Of a stretch of 64,000 nucleotides of DNA, positions 1 to 11,600 are shown piece after piece; positions within the stretch are counted from its first letter, which is position 1; every line of letters begins with the position of its first letter. Source of the DNA: Strongyloides papillosus (lineage: Eukaryota > Nematoda > Chromadorea > Rhabditida > Strongyloididae); contig SRSI01000079.1 of NCBI GenBank assembly GCA_005656395.1, positions 1,922,001-1,986,000 on the forward strand, given 5' to 3'. The position numbers and the translations under genes were made by a program. The notes beneath the pieces were generated by a model. It ran no database searches, was not told where the DNA came from, and was given only the letters and a program-made list of their open reading frames with translations.

Positions 1-3000
1 AAATCTGGTGCTATTGTTTTAGGTCTAACAACTAGTTGTGCTGATGATGTTGCTATACCAAAGGCATTCTTTGCTGTACAAGTATATTTACCAGAATCCT
101 CAAGAGATGTCTTTCTAAAGGTTAATCTTACTTTTGAACCAATATATGATGAGACGATATGTGGATAGTCATATTCATTTAAAATTTTATTATCTTTATT
201 CCAAATAATTTCTGGAATCGGGTATCCAGTAACTATACCTTCAAAAGATGCTTCTTCGCCAATTGCTGAGACAGTTGATGTTAATGTTTGTGAAAAATGT
301 GGTGCTTGACCCGAAATTTCATTTTTTGAGATAGATATACTATCATCTGTTGAACCATACTTTCCTGAGAGGTCTGTTGATTTAAGGACATTCCTATATA
401 ATTCACCTGCCTTATCTTGACTACCATTAGCTTGCCTCCAGAATGGCGGAGGTTTATTATAACTTCTTATTGGTGTTGGTATTAACGATTTTGGTCTTAC
501 ATGAATTATAGTTGAACTTTCATTGGCACCTTTTAAGTTTGAAGCTTTAATTTTATAAAAACCTGATAATGAAAGTGTTGGGTTCTTGAATGTTAATGAA
601 TATGTATCACCAGAACATTTAACTTCAACTGTTCTATCATAATTACTTATTTTACTATCATTAAAATACCATTCAACCTTTGGTCTTGGATTTCCAACCA
701 TCATACATTCAAGAATTCCTTCTTCACCTTCATTTAAGGTAAATTCAGTTGGAAGGGGTTTAATAAATTCAGGTATTGTTGCTGTTGGAGAAAGACCTAT
801 TTCTGTATATTCAATCTCACCATAATCTTCAGTAACAGTTTGATTAATTCTATGCTTAGGAACTGGTGGCGGTGTAGGTGTTCCTGTGAATCCACCATCC
901 GTCCAATAACCGCCATGATCTTGAATAAATTGTTTTGTTTTTAAAAGTAAGTCATTAGTTGAATCCGTTAATTTATGTTCCTCAATACTTTTAATACTAC
1001 TATTTCTTCTAATAGTACTTGTTCTTGGGATTATATTTAATGTAGCTCCACTACGTGCTTCACCAGAATCGTTATATGCTGTTACAGTATACAAACCAAC
1101 ATCTGATTGATTAACATTATTAATAATTAAATGATTCCAACCATCATCATTTTCTGTTATTTGAATTCTATCATTCGGTATAATAGATCGTTCCTCAAAT
1201 TTCCATTCAATGATTGGTTTAGGTTCCCCAGAAACTTTAACAAAAAATTCAGCTTTGTCATTTTCTTCAACAGTAACATCAAGTAGACTTGGAACAAATG
1301 CTGGTGGTGTCGGAAGGATAAAACTTTTTGGCTTTGGAGGTGTTTTTGGAGGGATACTTCTATTTCTTCTTTGTACTGTTACCTTACAAAAGTTAGTTGT
1401 TTGCCCATTTATATTCTTAGCTAAGCATTTGTAAAGACCACTATCTTCAAGTGTGGAGTTTCTAATTGTTAATGTACAATGGTCTCCAATAAATCGTAGG
1501 TTTCTCCTAGAATCTTCAATTACCAATTCTTCCTCTTTAAACCATATAATTTCAGGTTCGGGTGATGATTTAACGATACAATCTAATATTATTATATCGC
1601 CTTCTTCAACAGGTTGTTGTTGTTAATTCTTTAACAAAAATTGGTTTACCAATAACAGGACTTTTTTCTTTTGATTCATGAGATTCTTTGACGTGTAATG
1701 TAGCACTGCTTTCATCATGTCCAAGTGGGTTAGAGATAGCTAATGTATAGACTGCAGAATCAGTTATAAAAACTTCTGTGATTGTTAGTTTAGCTAGATT
1801 ATTGTGTGCTGTCATTTTAACGTCATTAGTTTCAGTCAACATTTTACCATCCTTCAACCATTTAACTGTTGGTGGTGGTGATCCAGAAACTTTAGGCAAC
1901 AATATCAATTTTATCACCTTCATTAGCTTCAATATCAATTAATGGAGTGACAATACGTGGTTTTAACAGCAGTTTTTCCTCAATATTTTCAATAATTATT
2001 GTTTCATCAATAGTTACTTGCTTCTTTTTTTCATATAGATTTCTATCTATAATTTCTATTTCGTTTAATATAATAGAGACCTCTTCTTCAATTATTTTTT
2101 GTTTTTGCATGATAGTCATTTAATTGAAGTGATGGTTCTATGGAATGAGATATAATTTCATCAATCTTTTTCTGATTTAAGTGAGCTTCATTTTCGATAC
2201 CATAAATATCGTTCTTAATTGGTGGAACTTCATCTTCTGTAACAATATGCTTTACTTTATTTTTGATTTTTTGTAATTTTTCTATTGTTGTAATTTGCCA
2301 TTGTGTTACCTCTTCGAAGATTTTTTTAGTTACTTCACCTTCTTTTGGTATTGCTAAGCAGATTTTTTCATAACTATCGACAACTATTCTTAATTCTTCC
2401 TCAAGAACCCTTTGTTTTTTAGTAATATTTTCCACTTCCCTTGTATCTTCGCCAACTAATTCTGCGAAATGTTTAATCTTATGTGGTAATACATTAAGGA
2501 CATTAGTTTTTGTGTTTTGAAGCATCTCATTAAATTGTTTAGCATGTTCTTCATTTTGAATAAATTTTACTTTAGCCTTCATTTCATCAATCTTTTCTTG
2601 ACATTTAACTTGGAGAATAGTTATTTCTTCTGTGACATTTTTTCTATCCTCCATTATACTATTTTGATTCTCAATATCAGCAAGAACTTTTTGAAAATCT
2701 TCTCTTAAAATAAGAACTTCTTCTTCAATAATTTTTTGTCTTTCCTTGACCTCAATTAATTCTCCATTTGTTGACGATTGAAGATTTGTTATTTTCTTTT
2801 GATATTCTGGTATCTCTTTTTCCATGCCGTTGATTTTGTCTAGAATTTTTGAAGCACTTTCTTTGGTATTTGTTAGATTAATCTCTTTCTTAGTATCCTC
2901 TATTTTTGTTAGTACATCAACTTGCCATGTAGTTATTTCTGTTATAACTCTCTTTATTGGAATTGCAACACGGACTTTCTGAATCTCCTCTCTAACTATT

Positions 3001-6000
3001 CTTGTCTCCTCTCTATTTTATGTTGAGTGTCAATTAACTTACCAATTTGAACTTTTGCTGATGGAACTTTTTGGATTATAACTTCAATTTTCGGTTTATT
3101 GTATGAGAGGGCTTTCTCAGCTTTCATGACAATGTCTTCAAGACGATTTAAGTCATCTTCTTCACTTATTTCATGGATGGTAGCTTTAACTTCTTCAATA
3201 TTCTCCATTATTCCATTTTGAATGGAAGAAACTTCTTCTAACACCTCTTCGACGTCTCTTTGTAGGGCAAATTTAACTTTCTCAAGTTCCTCCTTTAATA
3301 TAATTGTTTCTTCTTCAAGTATACGCTGGACTTCGATAATTTTGGCAAATTGAGGTACTGGTGCTGTTATATGAGTTTTAATAACTTCAATTTTAGGTTT
3401 TATATGTGAGATACTTTGCTCAGCATTTACTACAAATTCTTCAACTCTTGTTATCTCTTCTTCGCTCGTTATATTGGCAATATTTGGCTTTATACTATCA
3501 ATATTTTCCAGAACTTCTTTTTGAATCCAGTCAACTTCTTCAATAGTCTGTTCAATGTTGACTTTTGGAGCTTGTTCTTTAATTCTCTTCACTTCAGTAA
3601 CAATTTCTTCAACCTTTCCCTCAATATCCTTTTGTTTTTCTATCATTTTACTTATTTGTGGCGTTCTTGGGGGAATTTTAGTTACAATAACATCAAGTTT
3701 TTCTTTCAATCTTGGAATTGCTTTTTCCAATCTTCCTAGAACTTCTTCCACTTTTGGTACTTGAATATTTTGTGAAACTGTTTGTATTTCATGTTTAATT
3801 TGTTGTATTTGTGATATGACATCCTCTTGAGATTCTTGTACTTCATGTATAGTCTCTCTTAAGATTACACTTTCACTACCATCATCATTAATTTTAATTT
3901 TATATACTTCTTCAAGAATGATTGTAGTCTCTTCTTCAATAACATTTTGCATTTTAATTAATTTATCAATGTTTTCTTTAGTCGAACTTTTTTCTTCAAT
4001 AATTTTTTCAATTTTTCTTTTTATTGTTGGAAGAGCCTTCTCAACATTGTAAATAACATTTTCAATTTTAGCAAATTGTGCTTTATTTCCTATATCTTTT
4101 CTTATTTCATCTTTAATAGATTGAATTTGTGTATATGCTACAGATTGCCATTCACAAATTTCTTCGGCATCTCCTACAATGACATTTACAGATGAAGCTT
4201 GAGGTTCTTTAATTATTGATATGTGACCTTCAACATCTTCATGTTGTTCTTTAATGACTTCAAATCTTTTTTTCAAAGCATCTCTTTTCTCTTCAATGAA
4301 TTTGATTCTATCAATAACTTGATCAACAACTTCGCTTTTAACATCAATAATTTGTTCGATTTTTTGTTTAATTTCTGGTACCATATTTTCTAATCTTGTA
4401 ATACCTTCTTCAACAGTCTTGATTTCTTCAGTACTTAAAGTGTTGGTCATTTTGTCTTCAAGGAGCTTTATCAATTCAACTGTCTCTTCTTCCCATGTTT
4501 GTATTTCTTCAAAAGTACTTTTACTTTCAATAACTTTACCCCTCTCTTTTTGCCAATCATCCCAAGCCTCAGTAATTTGTTTAAACTTAACATAGTGAGA
4601 TTCTTGCATCTTATACATTTGTTGTTTAGCTGTGTTTTTATCAAGATATCCATCAGCATAATTCATCAATTTCACTAATAAATTTATCAGAATGATGTTT
4701 TTCTTGAGTTAGTGTTTCTTGAATAGCATGGAAAACATTAACCATTCTCGTGGCAACATTATTATCGTTGAAGTTTCTTTCTTCATTAAGTAAATTTGCA
4801 AGGGTAACGAATGATGAATCGAGGTCTTTTCCAAATTTAATAACTTGATTATAGATTCCACCAAGTTTAATTCTGTTGTTAGTAATCGTACTTAAGTTCT
4901 CAAAATCTTGTTGAAGTTTAATAAATCTACTAATTATTTCCTCATCATCTGGTGGATGACTATTTAATTGTTTGGCAAGTCCATTAATTTCATGTTGTTT
5001 GCTTATCAATTCTCTACCAAAGTTTTCATGATCAGTTAAGAATTTACTACTTTCATTGAAATCAGTTCCAAATGTTGGGTGAGATTTGAGGAACATATCA
5101 CCTTTTTCTTTAATCCATCTATCAATTCTATCAATTTCATTTGCAAATTTGTCATTCTGTCCAAGAATTATTCTATCAGCAATTAATTCTATTTGTGATA
5201 ATTTTCTTTGTAATTCGTTACATTTTCTTAGGACTAATTCACCCTCGATTTGATTCTTTATCAATTCATTACCGAATTCCAATAAAGTTTTAACTTTACT
5301 TCTAGCTAATGGAGCTAATTCTCCAGCAATTGACGGGGTACTATCTTTAAGATCAATAATCATATTATCAAGTTGGTGTAATAACATATCACAAGCATTA
5401 CAAAATTGATTAAACTTATTATGACCTTTTTGATTGTTTTCAAGGAGTCTTAGAAAAGATTCTATTGATGCCATTAAATTTGTACATCTTGGAGTTAAAT
5501 GGTAATATTTTGGCTCGCTATCAATGAAAGTAATGATTTCTGTTAGTGATTTTCTTTGAGATTTGATATCAGGAATTAAATCAGAAGCAATATTGGGGTT
5601 TTTTTGAAACGCTAACTCTGTTCTATTAAACCACTTCTCTATCTCCGATATTTCATCTTCAAGATCTTTTATTTTTGGGGGCTCTCGACTTTTTTCTATT
5701 TGAATTGGTATCATTTTTTCCATCTCTTCTTCCTCTTCCTGTGCTCGTCTTTTAAGTTCACCAACTAATTCCCAATTTGCTGTTAATGAAAGCATTGCTT
5801 TTTCAATTAATAAGCAACTATTAAGGACATCTTTAATTGTATCATCATCATCACTTAGTGCTCCTAATGTTCTTAATTGTGTTATTATCCAAGCACCAAG
5901 TTCAACAGCTTCACATGTGATATCAACGATCTCATTCATAGCTTCATTTATTTGTTTCCTATTTTTACCTTTTAACATTCCTTTTATCTGTTCACATAAT

Positions 6001-6460
6001 TCTTCATGGTTCCCAACCATTTGATAAAATGAAACAGTATCCTTCAATAAATATCCTCTCATTTCAAGTCTTTTAAGTAACTCCTTCCAAGCATGTGCTA
6101 ATGATTTAGCCATTGCATCATAAACATATATATCTGTATCTTTTTGCTCAACTACTAATTGATCAGCTCTACTTAATAATTCATCAACTTGTTGTTGTTT
6201 TGAATTTAACCTTTTCATTAAATCTTTATGCATCTCGTATAATGTTGTAGATCGTCTTAAACTTTCTCCAACCTCAAGAAGAGGTGGATTCATTGACGTT
6301 ACTCGAAGTGCAATATAATCAACACTCTATAAGAAAAGTTTAAGTGATAAATATTTTTTTTTACCTTTAACATGGCTAGGACAATAATAGCATTATTCTT
6401 GGCGTTGATAGCAATAGTAGAAAGTGTTGTAGTTGAGGAATTTTCTCCATTCTCCTTCAT
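1..6460 (-). CDS. Giant spectrin-like and immunoglobulin-domain structural protein, 5' part (C-terminus beyond window)
   Basis: The first exon (6460-6365, 32 codons) is joined by a 38-bp intron (6364-6327) to a long second exon starting at 6326. The join keeps frame and gives SVDYIALRV before the Met at 6293. The N-terminal ~560 residues are spectrin-like helices. About seven ~103-residue coiled-coil modules follow (about 4300-2080). From about 1960 to 1 there are five I-set Ig domains in tandem, with motifs such as PPPTVKW, SPEPEIIW, EPKPIIEW, PRPKVEW and PIPEIIW and DSG/DSA-Y-C/A segments. The layout recalls vertebrate CCDC141 and titin/kettin-like muscle proteins; a sarcomeric or cortical scaffold role is inferred. 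The frame breaks near 4656, 3010, 2115, 1895 and 1612; each break leaves a sensible domain on both sides. The gene is open to base 1, so more Ig or other domains probably lie outside. I do not recognise a specific orthologue. Confidence 0.8.
1606..1616 (-). other. Frame break: one extra base before an Ig domain
   Basis: The upstream frame ends TGT-TGA at 1611-1606. One base must be dropped. Removing an A upstream gives T-P-V-E-E-G-D, the usual Ig A' strand; removing the T of TGA gives T-C-E-E-G-D. The first fits better. Confidence 0.6.
1892..1897 (-). other. Frame break: GCC TAA (one extra base)
   Basis: The upstream frame reads GCC-TAA. Removing one base gives GCT/GCC-AAA and the standard start of an Ig B strand, D-I-V-A-K-V-S-G-S-P-P-P. 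The same hexamer GCC-TAA marks the break at 21909 in the spectrin gene. Confidence 0.7.
2114..2117 (-). other. Frame break: extra base in GACT
   Basis: The frame changes between LND and IMQKQKIIEEE. Dropping C or T from GACT restores the repeat signature. The upstream frame itself runs on to a stop at 2090-2088. Confidence 0.6.
3005..3013 (-). other. Frame break: one base missing in a GAG run
   Basis: The upstream frame ends at the TAG at 2998-2996. Adding one base to the GAG-AGG-AG stretch gives the module motif I-E-E-E-T-R-I-V found in its sister repeats. A loss of one G from three GAG codons is the simplest reading. Confidence 0.6.
4653..4658 (-). other. Frame break: TGC TGA (one extra base)
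   Basis: The upstream frame stops at TGC-TGA. Removing the C or the T gives TGC/TGT-GAT and continues without interruption into the next 560 codons. No GT-AG intron fits here. Confidence 0.7.
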
Positions 6461-8018
6461 GATACCTAATTTTTATTCCTTCTATAAAAAAATATACATA
6501 TAATAATAAATGTTTTTTTTTAATTTATCAATAACATAAAAAATATATCTATAAAAGTAATTATATATATTTTGTATATATAAATTAATTAACACATATT
6601 AATAACAAAATACTACAACAACATATCATATCTTTTCCTCCACAAAACCAAAGATATTCTTTTCTATTACTAAGATTATAGGAGAAACTTTTTATTAACA
6701 TTCTTAGGCAGGATTAATTGTATATTATCCTAGCATTCCACCATCATTTAATATTATCTCTACTCTTTCTAACATCCTCTTATTCTTTTCAAAATATAAT
6801 ATTATTATTGTTGATTTAAAATAAAACATAAACTTTGATATAAGACTATCTGAATATATATATTACTATCAATTTTGCCGAAGCATTTTCTTTTATTCTA
6901 CACTTAATCAACAAAAAATCATCACTACAGAGTTTGCTTTTAATTTATATATATATACTACTAAAGATATGACATCTAAATATATTTTATTATTATAAAT
7001 GCATTCTGGCATTTGATTCTTAACAGCTATTATGATTATTTCTTTCTCTCTATCAGTATCTAACAATTTTTACCTCTAATCCTATTAACCCCCACAAGAT
7101 ATAGTTTATTATAATATGTATATCATTTATCTCACTTTTTAAAATGGCACTTTTAATCATTTCTGTTTCAAAAGATTTATCAATATATTTCCTAAAGTTT
7201 CAACATTTTAAATACTTCTGTTGACATTATCTCAGACAAATCTTACTTTCCCATTTAATTATATTTATTATAACATCTGGTAAAGAGGTTTCTGGTAAAA
7301 TGGCTTATTTATTTTTTTTAATTGATATATCTCTATATATTTATATCAGCTCTTTTGTTATGAGATATATTTAGGTGACCAGAAGGAGATATATATATTA
7401 ATTAAAAGGTTATTTACACTTTTTTTGTACCTTTTTTCTTTCATCTTTTCTTTTTAGTTATAATTTTAAAATTTGTAATAATAAATTAAAAATAGGGATA
7501 ACATATGATAATTAATAATTTAAAAGAAATGATATTGATATATCAATCAATTGATAGTAAAAAAATTTTAAAAATATTAGTATATTATATAAATATTAAG
7601 AATCTAACAAAATAAATTGAGTGATTTTTTAATTTGAGAATCTTTCTATTTATTATGTGACATGTTTACACTACTTATCATTTGTATTTATTATTTAATA
7701 AATAATAATAAAGGCTTTTACATCAAAAGTAAAATGTTACACTGGTAAGTGGAAACATTGGATATTATTTTTCAATTTCTAAAACATAGCGAAAAAATAA
7801 ATCAAATTATGCTAATAAGATTTCTATTTATCAAGGAAGAAATTTAATTTTTCTCAAGATTCAAATCTAATTAATAACAACAACACTTTTTAATGGAATT
7901 TTCTAATAATATTAATAATTTTATTGATAGTTATAAAGAAATACAAAGGTTAATATTATTTTTTTTATTTTCGTTATTAGTTGGAGAAAAAGAAGATAGA
8001 AGAGATGTAGTGTTATGG
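6461..8018. other. Intergenic, AT-rich, probable promoter side of the giant gene
   Basis: No open frame of useful length and no tRNA- or rRNA-like segment was seen. The first part is upstream of the minus-strand giant gene. The last part should hold the 3' end of the thrombospondin-domain gene. There are several TATATA tracts (for example near 6945-6960). Confidence 0.5.
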
Positions 8019-8663
8019 TTAATCAGTCCTATGAGAAATTTCTTTCTCAATACTCCATGGATCTGAGGCCATGGGAATTGATGGTGATTTTTTGATTGCT
8101 ACACATTTCTCTATTTCAATATTGGTACCAAAGCATGGCTCAATGCCTTGTCTTTTACAAGCACGAATCCTGGTCCTCTCTCCACCAACACAGGCAGACC
8201 ATTGACTCCAGGATAACCAGCGTGAGGATGATTTTTTTCGGTTATCAGAAGAGGTACCCTCTTTAATCATATCATTTTCTATATTTTCTACATTTTGATT
8301 CACATTAACAGTTTCAAAAGATGGTTCTGCGCTAAATGTTACAGTATTTTTTGTTGCCAAAATACGTGGTTTGTAATCTGGATTAAAGTGAATCTTTTTT
8401 TGTAATTCTCCTTCATCTTGAATCATTCCAGCTGGTGACAATGGTTGATAGGGACGATCTAACTCGAATGTTAATCTATCACCTCCTCCAACATCTAGTG
8501 ACTATAAAAGTAATTGATGATAAAAAAAAAGAAATAAACAAAATTATTTATTACATACATGAAAATTATCTTTATATACTTCTGCTTTTAATGGATTAAT
8601 TTTATCTCCATTACTATATGATCCAATGACTAGGACAAATGTAGTGATGGCAAAGAATTTCAT
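8019..8663 (-). CDS. Secreted protein with a single thrombospondin type 1 domain
   Basis: Exon 1 (8663-8559, 35 codons) encodes a signal peptide (MKFFAITTFVLVIGSYSNG). A 57-bp GT-AG intron (8558-8502) joins it in phase 0 to exon 2 (8501-8019). The product is about 195 residues. The only recognisable domain is a thrombospondin type 1 repeat at about residues 130-168, opened by the W-x-x-W-x-x-W spacing of WLSWSQWSAC and followed by R-x-R-x-C. Four cysteines are visible where a full repeat usually has six, so the fold is reduced or divergent. Asn-rich, poorly structured sequence precedes it, and the tail is short and basic/acidic mixed. An extracellular-matrix or cuticle-associated role is inferred from the family only. 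The gene stands alone, divergent from the spectrin gene across 6.5 kb. Confidence 0.75.
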
Positions 8664-11600
8664 ACTTTATTTGGATAAGTAATTTTACCAAAAAAATAGA
8701 AAGATAGTGTAATGATGGGAATAGATCAATTGATTTTATCTAAAAGATGAAATAATATATAGTAAACAATGTCTTTGTAGATAAATAGTAACAATGTAGA
8801 GATATGTCTGACGAAAAGAGGTATATTTATCGGCACTGTTGTATAGATTACTGTTTACTGTTTAAATGTGTGCCAAAATCTTGATAGTAGTATTAAAAAG
8901 TAATTAATAAAAGTATTCGATAAAAAGTAAATGATTTTTTTATTAATAGAAATAGAGAATGGTTGTGAGTTCTAGTTTTGGCAATATTTTATCATATCAA
9001 AGATTAGAATAAAGATAGTGATAAACACGTGCGTGTGAATGATTTAATACAAGAAGAAGGAATACCTATAGTAAATTGATAATGTTTGTACTTAATAATA
9101 ATAACACAAATATGGAAGAAGAGAACAATTATAAAATATATAACTAAACCCAAAAGAATTTGGGATATATTAAATATAACAAAAGAAGGCGGAAAAGGAT
9201 ATAGATTTTTATAAAATCAAGTTGTTTATAATATTACAAAAAAACCGTAATATAATATAATGCTTAATCATGTGTAATTTAATTTATTGTACAAAATTAT
9301 AAGCATACATCATAATAACAAGTAAATAATCGTAGAAAATCATTTAATGAATATTGAAGAAGAAAAAAGTTTTATATAAAAGCGATACTACAATTATAAG
9401 AAAAGTGGAAGATTTTTTAAAAAATTATCCTAAATTATGACCTAATTTAGGTATTATTTAAAAGTAAGATTATAAAAAGACTTGAAAATGAAAGTAAATT
9501 GGTATGATTGTTAGGTTAATGGTATAGAAATTTTTATTTAGTATCATTAAAGGTTTGTTATAAATCAAGATTTATTATAAATATTTGATAATATGAGTAG
9601 TTATTTAATTTATTGTCTTTTTATTTCTATCCTGTTTCAATACACCATTTTATTGAGTATAAATATGTAAGTTAACGGATGTCTATATCTTTCTTTTCCT
9701 TATAATGAATGGTGTTTACAAAACTTTCATATATACGATACAACATTACAAATTTCTTTTATCTTTGTTTCATTTTTGTGATAAATTAAACATGATAAAT
9801 GTGATTTTTTATTTCATTTTTTAAAGTGCATTCCAATTAATTGTCTTTTTGTACATCATTTTTCAAAAAATTGAATCTATAGATATGTGTATGTAAATAT
9901 AGAAATTGTAATGGATGATCAAATTTTACACTTCCCTCCTAATTTAACGGAAAGATCAAAAGGAAAGAAACAAAACTCAACATGGAAAATAGGCTTAAAG
10001 TTTAGTGATTTTTAGTCAAAGAGATGGTTTCTTTGAAGAAGGCTAAGCTTCTCTCAATAATAATATAGTATAATCTTTTTCGGAACCTGACTCATCAAGT
10101 AATCACTAATAATAAAAAATTTACAATAAAAAAGTGTACATATTAATGTGTTTTATTCACACACCTACTATGTTATAAAATTATTCATATATCAATAGAT
10201 TATGATTAATAACATTACTATAACAATCCTAAAAATGTATATAAATCTAATTTATAGTTATTCCTTTTTCTAAAAAACATATAAAAGAAGAAAGAATGAT
10301 AAATATATAAAGATAAGTAATTTAAATAAAGAATACTTACAAATCATCTTAAAAAAATATCAACAACAATGAATGTTTAATAATACAAAATATTTATCAT
10401 CTCTTAAACTCTATGGGCAATGAAAAAGACAACAAAATTTCTTTATCATCTTTTCCACCATATTACCTTCTCTTCATATAATAATAATAGTGGACGAAAA
10501 AGGTGATGATGTTATCAGAGGATAAATTAAATATTTCTACAATATATGATACTTTTACAAGTCATAATTATCTATTCATTTAAGGAAATCAGTAGGTGTC
10601 TTTTTTCTTATCTTTTTAATAAATGATGGAATTTACATATTTTCTTTCTTTATCAAAAGTGAACAATCACCAAAAGCTTATATATGTATAGATCTTTTTT
10701 AACAATAACAATTTTACAAGAGAATACATTTAATTTTGTGAGAAGTATTATATCGCTATTTATAATAATCTTCCCTATCAATAAACTTTATTTTATATAA
10801 TTATTATTAATTTTCCATAAACCTCATAAAAGCTAATTTTTTTATATAACATTTATTTAGAGAAAAAAATAGAGGACATCATAACTATCTCTATAAAACT
10901 ATCTTTTTTTAAATCTTTCCTTCAAAAATGAAAGATAAAAGTAAGAAAATTGCGCATTAATAATAGGTTAGTATAAAAAACACATTTAAATATATTGGCG
11001 TAGGAAATCTCTATATAAATTATCTTTTCCTCAAATCAAATTATTTGTGTTTAAATGTTTTAGGGTGCATAACCATCTTAACCTTTGATAAATTACATTT
11101 CCTATTTAATTTTTTTCCAATTCACTCCCTTAAACTTAATGTTAATTGGTAAATTTATATGTTAAAGTTTTTGGTTAATTATTGAAGACACAGGGAAAAA
11201 AGGAAGACTCCTATAAATAAAATTACATCTCATTTATAATTGTAATATATTTCTCACTGTATTTATTGGAGATTTTTAGAGTGATTTTTATGTTATAATA
11301 TAATGTGGATTTTATTTCATCCTCATTATATATTTAAACTTCTCTTTATGTTCATATTTTTCTTATATAATTGGAATAGATTATTTTTTGTAATGAACAT
11401 TTCTTGGTTATGATGATGAGTAATGTATTAAAGTTTATGAAGCCTGATAAATATATTATCATTCTGTAATCAAAAAATGTAAAAATATTTAGACATTGTT
11501 CATTATTTACAGTTATGAAACTTTATCATAGCAGTAATTGTTACAAAACTAAAGCCTTTATTTATCTATTAATTAACCTTTGTATATATTTATTTATTCT

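Larger units (their letters stand above)
2080..4300 (-). repeat. Tandem ~310-bp (about 103-residue) coiled-coil modules
   Basis: A signature of the form K-(L/I/M)-I-x-x-Q-x-x-(I/L)-E-E-E recurs on the minus strand at roughly 3960, 3650, 3340, 3035, 2735, 2415 and 2105, so the spacing is 300-320 bp. Between copies there is a second landmark, E-x-A-(L/I)-(S/P)-x-(I/K)-K-(P/R/E)-K-(I/L)-(E/D)-V-I, and often a Trp-Gln pair (EWQ, TWQ, QWQ). The period matches a spectrin repeat (about 106 residues), so these are probably degenerate spectrin repeats that have been re-amplified within this gene. Confidence 0.65.
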
